Shown here piece by piece: positions 51,964-60,079 of a DNA stretch of 64,000 nt. The stretch is from Struthio camelus (Eukaryota; Chordata; Aves; Struthioniformes; Struthionidae). The notes beneath the pieces are model-generated. The model saw nothing but the letters and a program-made list of their open reading frames with translations, ran no database searches and had not been told where the DNA came from. Both the position numbers and the translations under genes were made by a program. The DNA lies in NCBI RefSeq assembly GCF_040807025.1, contig NC_090943.1, positions 138,946,264 through 139,010,263 on the forward strand. Direction: 5' to 3'. Within the stretch, counting starts at the first letter, position 1. Each line of letters begins with the position of its first letter.

Positions 51964-52385
51964 CTAGGGATGGAAAAAGAGTTTAAGAGTCATCTAGTCC
52001 ATCTCCCTGCCATTGCAATTATTCCCTATTGTAAAATTGGACTGGCTCATCTAATGTGAATTGGCCAGAGGAATGGAAATCTCATTACTTCTCATTGAGA
52101 GACAATTCCCTAAGTTTAATAGACTTCACTGTTGGAAAGTAGTGTCTTGGTTCTGAATTTTCAGTTTCATAATTTTATGTAATCTACTCCCTGATGTGCA
52201 TACCTCCTTGTACAAACTTGAGAGACTTCCTTCTTCCTTGATATTCCTCACAGGATGTTTTTACACTGCTGTGATGACCTCCCATACTAACCACTTACCT
52301 AAAATACATACATTTAATTATTTTAATATTCCTCGTCAGTCAGTCCTCACAGTCTCTTTATCAGTTAATGCCCTTCTTGGATATA
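51964..52385 (-). mobile_element. Ancient degenerate CR1 LINE 3' fragment
   Basis: The segment gagtcatctagtccatctcc, followed by ccctgccattgcaattattccct, has the layout of the 3' end of old amniote CR1 families read from the minus strand. Further right, gacaattccctaagtttaat, then agacttcactgttggaaag and cagtttcat line up with the next conserved blocks of those families. Beyond this, tattcctcgtcagtcagtcc and cccttcttgga match the following block more weakly. It is far more diverged than the other CR1 copies here and has no readable frame. I estimate it predates modern birds, by comparison with remembered old CR1 sequences. The right edge is uncertain by tens of bases. Confidence 0.6.
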
Positions 52386-52435
52386 TCAATATAATTTTGA
52401 GAAGTGAATTATATTGCATTATGGTTCTATCTGTA

Positions 52436-52648
52436 TTAAGGTAAGGATAGAATTTTCCTGCTCCATGAGGCTAGACATGGGGGATTCAAAATTACAGTGA
52501 TGAATGGTTGCACATGGATAGATGTTTCTGCATCTCCAGTAGCAAAGAGTTCATCATCTTTATTCTCATGTAACCCAATAGCTAAAACTCTCTTGTCATG
52601 TATGCTTTTTAGTTTCTTTTGTTGCACTTTTCCTTGAATGGATGGTAG
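52436..52648 (-). other. Open frame with WD-repeat-like spacing, weak
   Basis: A minus-strand frame of about 70 codons (no convincing start; the first in-frame near-start is GTG). It contains KLKSIHDKRVLAIGLHENKD and then DELFATGDAETSIHVQ. The spacing of His, hydrophobic positions, the LFATGDAE-T-IHV block and the final V-x resembles one WD40 blade, but the usual Trp reads Gln. It could be a relic of a processed or exonic WD-repeat gene, or chance. There are no splice sites or poly-A that settle it. Confidence 0.18.
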
Positions 52649-54019
52649 GGACTATTGAATTCCTAATTGTTTTGGTTTGCAAATTTCCAATTACATTTTT
52701 TTTCCTGTGTTTCAAATCCCTATTTGCCTTTGTGCTGCTTCTCTGTCCTTGTTGCAATGTTTCCCAGTTTAGCTGTCAGTTTCATTAATGTGCTTTCCCT
52801 TTCCCCTTGCAGAATGTTAATGAAGATGTCAAAACTAAATTTAACATGAATACTGGAAAAATACCCCTTTTCAGCCTCTCACAAATGAGTGCATTACTAT
52901 TTATCATTAGCCCTGGCCAAGAGACCTTCAGGCCAATTCTTAATGTTGACTTTGTGTAAGCTTATTTTGAGGTATGCATATAAAAAGAGAGAACGTATTT
53001 CTGTATGGTGACACTACTGATGTCTGTGGATGCACCACCAATTATTCATAAAACAGAATGCGTCTAAAATATTCACCATGCAAGTTATTTACTGTTAAAG
53101 GAATCCAGGATACAGAGGATGAGCCTCTGCTGTATGATCTTTCATTGTAGGTCTAAAATCTGTTATAGACTATTAAAAGTGGCTTGTGGTAAATAGAAGT
53201 TTAGGAAGATTACGTTCTGTGGGTCCTTTCAAACTCTCTATTGTGCAGTTGTATGTGACATCAGGGAATGAGACTCAGCAGTTCAGATCATCCGTCTATA
53301 TCCCTTTGGGTTAGCTATGTTAATTTATTCATATTCAGTGGCATGTTTCTACACTAATATCTTCAATGATTTTATGGAAACCCTTTCATCACACGTGGAA
53401 CTAGGTCATATAAGGTAAGGAGGTAAAGGTATAGCTCTAGGCAAGTGAAGTAACTAACGTTAATTCACATCTCTACATGTTATTTTCTTTTTAAGAGCAT
53501 CATTCAGACAACCTTCTGGATGGTTTGTAATTCTGATTCTGATGGTTTATAATACTGGAAGTTTGAAGAACTTCACATTGTTATTGTGAACTTTCAAAGA
53601 CAAACAGATCTAGATAGATCTTCTTCTGTATGCAATGACTTATATAACTATAAACTCAGTTGTAATGGATTTTTAAAATAAAATCGATAGCCCAGAGGTA
53701 ATTATAGCAATGCAGGTAGTATAAAATCTATGTGTTTCATATATGCAATCTGTTTCTAAATAGCTCCTGAGCCAAGGGTGCAGTGTGCATTACTTGGTGC
53801 TCATGAGCTGAATCACCAGGTATAACATAATAGTTTTAAGAGGTTGTCTTTTTTTCCAAAATTAATATTCTTCCTGAGAAAAGCAAATTATTTAGAGTTT
53901 AATTGAGAATGTATGACTCTTCTTCTCACCGGAAGGCTTTCTCACCTGAAATGATAAATTTCTCCGAGCCAGTATCCCTGAGAAAATGGTTGGCATAAGG
54001 GGACAACAAGAGCAGGCTG
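52649..54019. other. AT-rich DNA without recognisable genes
   Basis: Nothing recognised apart from isolated splice-like motifs, including a minus-strand acceptor/donor pair at 53946-53977 that I treat as a decoy. Confidence 0.45.
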
Positions 54020-54272
54020 TTTTATAAGGGGGTGGCAAAACAGGAGCCGAGAGTGCCAGTGAGGCCAGCGGAAGCTAGGTCCTTTAGGGACAAGGGTTCT
54101 GCAATATCCAAACAAGAAGCGCTGAGCGAGTACAGCGATGGTGACTGGGTCCACCCAACATCCCACCGGCTGCCAGAGGAACCCTCAGTGGTGGGGCAGG
54201 CCTGCAAGGAAGCTGGGCAGCCCATGCAGGACCTGGGGCCAAGCCCAGGTGCAGGAGCATCTCCCAGACAAG
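54020..54272 (+). other. GC-richer segment with TATA-like motif and strong splice donor
   Basis: The composition changes sharply from AT-rich to GC-rich. A tgttttataagggg motif near 54018-54031 could be a TATA box. The segment ends at agacaag|gtaagg, an excellent donor. Two plus-strand frames cross it: one from ATG at 54032 (126 codons, Pro/Gly/Ser-rich, running past the donor), and one from ATG near 54135 that stays open to the donor. This could be a first exon with its core promoter, an unclassified repeat, or a diverged pseudogene. I recognise no protein. CpG count is low, so it is not a CpG island. Confidence 0.3.
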
Positions 54273-55715
54273 GTAAGGCACCACCAGGGCTTCTCCCCAC
54301 TCATTTGCACATAGTTCTGCCACCTGCTCCTGGATCCAGGCTTGTACATGGCACTTTAACGAGCCTAGAGCACATAAGTCCTCTATTTACTCACCAAACA
54401 GGCAGGACTTGACAGAGCTAATGCAAGTACAGTGCATTGTGAAACTGATGCCTCAGCCTTAAGTTTAACAAATTATCTTTAGGGCTCTGAGTAATGTGTA
54501 TATTGCAACAGTACATCATTGCTCTGCTGAAACTGCAAATGGAAGTCATTGTCTGTGGGGTATTTAGGGAATTTTTGAACATCTTGCCAAACAGTACTTA
54601 CCAGATTTTTTACAATTTACAGCAGCTGCTAATTCTAGCTAAATCCAAATGTCAGCTCCACCTCGCTATTATCTTGTGACATGGGGTTACCCCACCCCAT
54701 ACTGCAAACTCTTTGAATGTTGGTCAAATTTTTTCCTCAAACTATAACACAGGAAACAGGCTATTTCTGAAGAAATATTGTACTCTCCTTGTTAAGAATA
54801 GAGCATGTATTTGCTAAGGTAAGTAGCTCCTGTAGAAACGCGTATTTACTTTGATATCCTAATAACACCTGTTTCAGAAGAGAGGCTAATTTCAATAACG
54901 GACATCTTCCACTACGGGAGCAAGTATGTTTCAGTTCTGATTTTACTTTCTAAGTAAAAATGAAAACTATTGTTGCATCTTTTAAAAATATGTGGAAAAA
55001 ACACTTTTTTCACAAGCTATCTTGAGAGATTTAGTTAACAAGAAGAAGGCCAGGCCAGGAAATAAAAAAGGTCTGCAGCCTTATCATTAATCTATCACTA
55101 GAGATTAAACTCTTTAAACTCTGAATATAGGATGAAGGGTTGATTCGTTAAATTTTTAATGAACATTAAAATAATGTTTTTAATAAACATTGTTTGCATT
55201 AACAGTGTATGTGAAAGTATTTTTTTATATATGAACTATGCCATGTCCCCTGCTTCCATTATCTGCCAACGGTGCACAACAGAAGGATTGGCTACTTGGT
55301 AGAAAGGCATCAAGGACGTATGGTGTCTGTGAAGCTAGTGAAAAAAATAGTATATTGGATGGTATTTTGATAGGAATGATACAGGAAAGGTTTGTAGCTC
55401 TGTATGTATGTGAGAAAGAATCAAACTGATGAACCTGTGAGAAAAATATAAGGAGCATGAAAGAAAGAAGACTACAATGATCAAGTGCTGCACAGGTGCC
55501 AATTTACAGAAAGGTCTTCAAACTTCAGGCATTTGCAAAGAGTCAGCCAGCCTCACTCATGCGGAGTGGTTTCGCTCTTGGAATCAGTGGCAAAAATGAT
55601 CTTGGGATGACTGGCAGTATTTGAAGAGTTTTCTAAAGGTAAATGATTCACTGCAAAGAACTGCTACCCCATTCTGAAAATACTATGAAGAGCTCTTAAA
55701 ACTAGCGCTAGTATT
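54273..55715. other. AT-rich DNA without recognisable genes
   Basis: Nothing recognised. A strong donor-like ctaag|gtaagt at about 54820 lacks a convincing exon upstream. Confidence 0.5.
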
Positions 55716-55729
55716 CCTCACGATCACAG

Positions 55730-56100
55730 GCCCTGGTTCTCTTGGGAGACTTCAACCACCCTGACATCTGCTGGGAAGACAGCACAGCTAGGCACAAACA
55801 GTCAAGGAGGTTCCTGCAGAGGACTGATGATAATTTCTTGACCCAGGTGGTGGAGACGCCAATGTGGAGAGGTGCATTGCTAGACCTTGTCCTAACAAAC
55901 AAAGAAGGTCTAGTTGGAGATGTGAAGGTTGGGGGCAGCCTTGGCTGCAGTGACCATGAGATGGTGGAGTTCAGGATCCCACGATGAGGGAGCAGGGCAA
56001 TGAGTAGGATGGCAACCCTGGACTTCAGGAGAGCTGACTTTGGCCTCTTCGGGGACCTACTTAGGGGAATCTCATGGGGTAGGAGGGTCCTAGGAGAGCT
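55730..56100 (+). pseudogene. CR1 endonuclease C-terminal part (copy 3)
   Basis: The frame at 55742-55987 encodes MGDFNHPDICWEDST (catalytic DFN) and CSDHEMVEFRI (catalytic Asp-His), then stops at an in-frame tga where copy 2b reads LQGRSRAM. After this, 56000-56100 continues MSRMATLDFRRADFGLFGDL up to the 17-base deletion, after which the frame is no longer that of ORF2. The N-terminal endonuclease half is missing through 5' truncation. Confidence 0.9.
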
Positions 56101-56243
56101 GGTTAATATTCAAGCATCACCTCCTCCAGGCTCCAGAGCAGTGCATCCCTCTGAGGAAGAAGTCCAGCAAAGCGGGCAGGAGACCTGCGTGGATGAGCAA
56201 GGAACTACCGACAAAACTCTAACAGAAGAAGGAAGTACACAGA

Positions 56244-57590
56244 ATGTGGAAAAGAGGACAGGCCACTTGGGAGGAACACAGGGACATTGTCAGAGTGTGC
56301 AGGGATGCAACAAGGAAGGCTAAGGCCCATTTGGAATTGAATCTGGCAAGGGATGTCAAGGACAACAAGAAGGGCTTCTTCCAATACATCAAGAGCAGAA
56401 GGAAGACTAGGGAAAACGTGGGCCCACTGCTGAGTGGGGCGGGTGCCCTGGTAACAAAGGATACAGAGAAGGCAGAGTTATTGAATGCTGCCTTTGCTTC
56501 CGTCTTCACTGCTAAGGCCAGTCCTCAGGAATTCCAGACCCTGAGGACAAGAGAGGAAGGCTGGAGAAAGGAAGACTCTCCCTTGGTCGAGGAGGATTGG
56601 GTTATGGATTACTTAAGCAAACTGGACATCCACAAATCCATGGGCCCCGATGGGATGCACCCACGAGTGCTGAGGGAGCTGGAGGATGTTATCGCTAGGC
56701 CACTCTCCATCCTCTTGGAAAGGTCCTGGAGAAAAGGAGAGGTGCCTGAGGACTGGAAGAAAGCCAGTGTCACCCCAGTCTTCCAAAAGGGCAAGAAGGA
56801 GGAGCCAGAGGCTGATAGGCCTGTCAGCCTCACCTCCATCCCTGGAAAGGTGATGGAACAGCTCCTCCTGAAGGTCCTCACTAAGCATCTGGAGGACAAG
56901 GTGGTGATCCGGAGTAGTGAGCATGGATTCCCCAAAGGGAAATCATGCTTGACCAATCTGGTAGCCTTCTGTGATGGAATGACTGGCTGGGTAGATGAGG
57001 GGAGAGCAGTGGATGTTGCCTTCCTGGACTTCAGCAAGGCTTTTGACACTGTCTCCCATCACATCCTCCTAGGTAAACTCAGGAAGTGTGGGTTAGATGA
57101 GTGGAGAGTGAGGTGGATTGAGAACTGGCTGGATGGCCGAGCTCAGAGGGTTGTGGTGAATGGCGCAGAGTCAAGTTGGAGGCCTGTGGCTAGTGGTGTC
57201 CCGCAGGGGTCAGTCCTGGGTCCAGTCTTGTTCAATGTCTTCATCAATGACCTGGAGGAAGGCACAGAGTGCACCCTCAGCAAGTTTGCTGATGATACTA
57301 AACTGGGGGGAGTGGCTGATGCACCTGAGGGCTATACTGCCATTCCGAGGGACCTGGACAGGCTGGAGAGGTGGGCAGAGAGGAACCTCCTGAAGTTCAA
57401 CAAAGGACAGTGCAGGGTCCTGCCCCTGGGGAGCAATAACCCCATTCCCCAGGACAGGCTGGGGGTTGACCTGCTGGAAAGTAGCTCTGCCGAGAAGGAC
57501 CTGGGAGTGCTGGTGGACAACAAGTTAAGCATGAGCCAGCAGTGTGGCCTTGTGGCCAAGAAGGCCAATGGTCTCCTGGGGGTGCATTAG
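56244..57590 (+). CDS. CR1 ORF2 reverse transcriptase fragment, 448 codons (copy 3)
   Basis: The longest open frame of the window. The true ORF2 frame starts further upstream (after the deletion at about 56090); the first Met here is internal. It holds the RT finger region ([15 protein letters not shown]), motif [11 protein letters not shown] with the catalytic Asp at residue 262, motif [17 protein letters not shown] at residues 318-333, and motif C FADD at residues 348-351 with both catalytic Asp. Motif [10 protein letters not shown], follows. In an active element this enzyme copies the CR1 RNA at a nicked genomic site. The frame ends GLLGVH-stop because of an extra G near 57583, so it lacks the C-terminal domain and the endonuclease and is not a functional gene. 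Substitutions peculiar to this copy include [18 protein letters not shown]. Confidence 0.93.
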   Translation: MWKRGQATWEEHRDIVRVCRDATRKAKAHLELNLARDVKDNKKGFFQYIKSRRKTRENVGPLLSGAGALVTKDTEKAELLNAAFASVFTAKASPQEFQTLRTREEGWRKEDSPLVEEDWVMDYLSKLDIHKSMGPDGMHPRVLRELEDVIARPLSILLERSWRKGEVPEDWKKASVTPVFQKGKKEEPEADRPVSLTSIPGKVMEQLLLKVLTKHLEDKVVIRSSEHGFPKGKSCLTNLVAFCDGMTGWVDEGRAVDVAFLDFSKAFDTVSHHILLGKLRKCGLDEWRVRWIENWLDGRAQRVVVNGAESSWRPVASGVPQGSVLGPVLFNVFINDLEEGTECTLSKFADDTKLGGVADAPEGYTAIPRDLDRLERWAERNLLKFNKGQCRVLPLGSNNPIPQDRLGVDLLESSSAEKDLGVLVDNKLSMSQQCGLVAKKANGLLGVH

Positions 57591-58086
57591 GAACAGTGTT
57601 GCCAGCAGGTGGAGGGAGGTGATCCTGCCCCTCTCCTCAGCCCTGGGGAGGCCTCACCTGGAGTCCTGTGTCCAGTTCTGGGCTCCCCACTACAAGAGAG
57701 ACCTGGCACTACTGGAGAGAGTCCAGCGGAGGGCGACAAAGATGATGAGGGGACTGGAGCATCTCTCCTGTGAAGAAAGGCTGAGGGAGCTGGGCCTGTT
57801 CAGCCTGGAGAAGAGAAGATTGAGAGGGGATCTCATCAACATATACAACTATCTGAAGGGGGAGTGTCAAGAGGATGAGGCTAGCCTCTTCTCCGTGGTG
57901 CCCAGTGACAGGACAAGAGGCAACGGGCAGAAACTGAACCACAGGAAGTTCCGTCTGAACCTGAGGAAAAACTTCTTCACTGTGAGGGAAAGTGAGCATT
58001 GAAACAGGTTGCCCAGAGAGGTGGTGGAGTCTCCTTCGCTGGAGATATTCAAAACGTGCCTGGACACGATCCTGGGAAATGTGCTC
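57588..58086 (+). pseudogene. CR1 ORF2 C-terminal domain (copy 3)
   Basis: In the frame next to the RT, from the [15 protein letters not shown] junction on, this encodes the C-terminal region: [59 protein letters not shown] stop (tga) replaces the Trp codon of EHWNRLP at 58000-58002; the frame then resumes to FKTCLDTILGNVL and the natural stop. The whole domain is otherwise complete. Confidence 0.9.
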
Positions 58087-58173
58087 TAGAGGACCCTGTT
58101 TTGAGCGGGGGGGGGTTGGACTAGATGATCTCCAGAGGTCCTTTCCAACCTTGGCCACTCTGTGATTTTGTGT

Positions 58174-58354
58174 TTTGTTATGATTTGGAAGGAGTCTCTG
58201 ACAAAATGTCACCTTCAGACTTGGTCCTGAAAATACAATCCTGTCTGTAGAGCTATGTTCAAGGACTTGTTGATGTCAGTAGGCATTCTTATGGCAAGAA
58301 GTATTTAGGTTATTAGTTTAATTCTTTCACATTCTTTCTACCTCAATGTTGATA
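58174..58354. other. Spacer between CR1 copies 3 and 4
   Basis: About 180 bases of non-repeat AT-rich DNA between the 3' end of copy 3 and the broken end of copy 4. Confidence 0.7.
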
Positions 58355-59432
58355 ACTCTGTGCCTTCCTCCAGGTCATTGAGGAATACATTGAACAAGAC
58401 TGGACCCAGGACTGACCCCTGCGGGACACCACTAGCCACAGGCCTCCAACTTGACTCTGCGCCATTCACCACAACCCTCTGAGCTCGGCCATCCAGCCAG
58501 TTCTCAATCCACCTCACTCTCCACTCATCCAACCCACACTTCCTGAGTTTACCTAGGAGGATGTGATGGGAGACAGTGTCAAAAGCCTTGCTGAAGTCCA
58601 GGGAGACACCATCCACTGCTCTGCCCTCATCTACCCAGCCAGTCATTCCATCATAGAAGGCTACCAGATTGGTCAAGCATGATTTCCCTTTGGGGAATCC
58701 ATGCTCACTACTCCGGATCACCACCTTGTCCCCCACATGCTTAGTGAGGACCTCCAGGAGGAGCTGTCCCATCACCTTTCCAGGGATGGAGGTGAGGCTG
58801 ACAGGCCTATCAGCCTCTGGCTCCTCCTTCTTGCCCTTTTGGAAGACTGGGGTGACACTGGCTTTCTTCCAGTCCTCAGGCACCTCTCCTTTTCTCCAGG
58901 ACCTTTCCAAGAGGATGGAGAGTGGCCTAGCAATAACATCCTCCAGCTCCCTCAGCACTCGTGGGTGCATCCCATCGGGGCCCATGGATTTGTGGATGTC
59001 CAGTTTGCTTAAGTAATCCATAACCCAATCCTCCTCGACCAAGGGAGAGTCTTCCTTTCTCCAGCCTTCCTCTCTTGTCCTCAGGGTCTGGAATTCCTGA
59101 GGACTGGCCTTAGCAGTGAAGACGGAAGCAAAGGCAGCATTCAATAACTCTGCCTTCTCTGTATCCTTTGTTACCAGGGCACCCGCCCCACTCAGCAGTG
59201 GGCCCACGTTTTCCCTAGTCTTCCTTCTGCTCTTGATGTATTGGAAGAAGCCCTTCTTGTTGTCCTTGACATCCCTTGCCAGATTCAATTCCAAATGGGC
59301 CTTAGCCTTCCTTGTCGCATCCCTGCACACTCTGACAACGTCCCTGTGTTCCTCCCAAGTGGCCTGTCCTCTTTTCCACATTCTGTGTACTTCCTTCTTC
59401 TGTTGGAGTTTTGTCAGTAGTTCCTTGCTCAT
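58355..59432 (-). pseudogene. CR1 ORF2 linker and reverse transcriptase N-terminal two-thirds (copy 4)
   Basis: An open minus-strand frame (364 codons with a few non-CR1 codons at its end, where it runs to about 58338). It starts at the internal [20 protein letters not shown] and contains the finger region, motif [11 protein letters not shown] and motif [17 protein letters not shown]. It then leaves the element at EEGTE before motif C. The frame also extends upstream through the region where copies 2b and 3 carry the 17-base deletion, but a tag stop near 59522 interrupts it (tgg in the other copies). It carries [19 protein letters not shown] like copy 2b, and a private DGVSLDFSK. Confidence 0.92.
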
Positions 59433-59623
59433 CCAGGCAGGTCTCCTGCCCGCTTTGCTGGACTTCTTCCTCAGAGGGATGCACTGCTCTGGAGCCTGGA
59501 GGAGGTGATGCTTGAATATTAACTAGCTCTCCTGGACCCCTCTTCCTTCTAAGGCCCTCCTACCCCATGAGATTCCCCTAAGTAGGTCCCTGGAGAGGGC
59601 AAAGTTAGCTCTCCTGAAGTCCA
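58355..59623 (-). mobile_element. CR1 LINE copy 4, internal fragment lacking both ends
   Basis: Minus-strand CR1 covering the end of the endonuclease through the middle of the RT. It stops at ggcacagagt (58355), well before the catalytic FADD box, C-terminal domain and 3' tail, so unlike ordinary CR1 insertions it has lost its 3' end. The other edge is at tggacttcag (59623), within the endonuclease region. It matches copy 3 positions 56019-57270 in opposite orientation. The 17-base length difference (1269 against 1252) equals the single indel near 59535-59560, so there is no other net length change. It is nearly identical to copy 2b over most of the shared part. Confidence 0.95.
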
Positions 59624-59993
59624 CCTGAAAAACACAAAAAGGGCCTCTTTAGATTTCTAAGAAAATAGGTTAAAAATTTTTAATTGTCTTTTTTAATTAG
59701 GAAAAATCTCAATCATGCTGTGCAGTGCTAAACGGAAAAAAATATATATATATGCCATCTGCCTCTCTAAGCTTACGGATGGGTCCTGTTCTTCAGTGCT
59801 TTTCTTAACCCAGTGGCTTTTTCGGCTTCTAGGTTTCAGGAACTGTACAACCTTCCTTAGCACCCCTGTAAAAATCTTCCTCTTTCCATCCCCTCAGAGA
59901 CCTTACTTAGGCCTCTCATGAGGGCACCTCTGCTGCTTAGGTTCCTGCTTGCCAGAGTTCTCCAGACCTGCCCCAGAGTTTCTCTCACTGCAG
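59624..59993. other. Non-repeat DNA after CR1 copy 4
   Basis: AT-rich at first, with a short TA run at about 59743-59754, becoming GC-richer after 59880. No gene is recognised. Confidence 0.5.
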
Positions 59994-60079
59994 AAGGTCA
60001 GCTCCAGCAGCCTCAGGGTGCGCTGCTCCTCTCCTCCTGGCTGACTCCAGCTGATGTAGTGCACAGCAGCCAGGACAGG
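59994..60079 (+). other. Candidate exon, weak
   Basis: Strong acceptor (gagtttctctcactgcag) and donor (acagg|gtaagc) enclose 86 GC-rich bases. One frame is open across it (GQLQQPQGALLLSSWLTPAD then VVHSSQDR); the other two have stops. It would start in phase 1 and end in phase 0. No homologue recognised; it may be a non-coding exon or chance. Confidence 0.22.

Larger units (their letters stand above)
55716..58173 (+). mobile_element. CR1 LINE copy 3, 5'-truncated, about 2.46 kb
   Basis: Starts abruptly in the endonuclease coding region at cctcacgatcacaggccctg and runs through RT and the C-terminal domain. It ends at the CR1 3' end (aggtcctttccaaccttgg and tail ctgtgattttgtg). Its RT and endonuclease parts are very close to copies 2b and 4; its 3' part resembles copy 1 and stub 2a. 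It has three frame-level defects in ORF2: a 17-base deletion near 56090, a G gain near 57583 and a stop at 58000-58002. The truncation at the 5' end is normal for CR1. Confidence 0.97.

Noticed and set aside
53946-53977. Minus-strand 32-nt segment with acceptor ttttctcag and donor ttcag|gtgaga
   Set aside because: Good splice signals but no supporting context; treated as a decoy.
54020-54272. A solo LTR of an endogenous retrovirus
   Set aside because: I see no defined terminal dinucleotides, primer-binding site or target duplication; the TATA-like motif alone is not enough.
55716-59623. Copies 3 and 4 as one CR1 with a 5' inversion (twin priming)
   Set aside because: In twin priming the inverted part lies upstream of the 3' part. 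Here the inverted fragment lies beyond the 3' tail, overlaps the same coding region and has different diagnostic residues.
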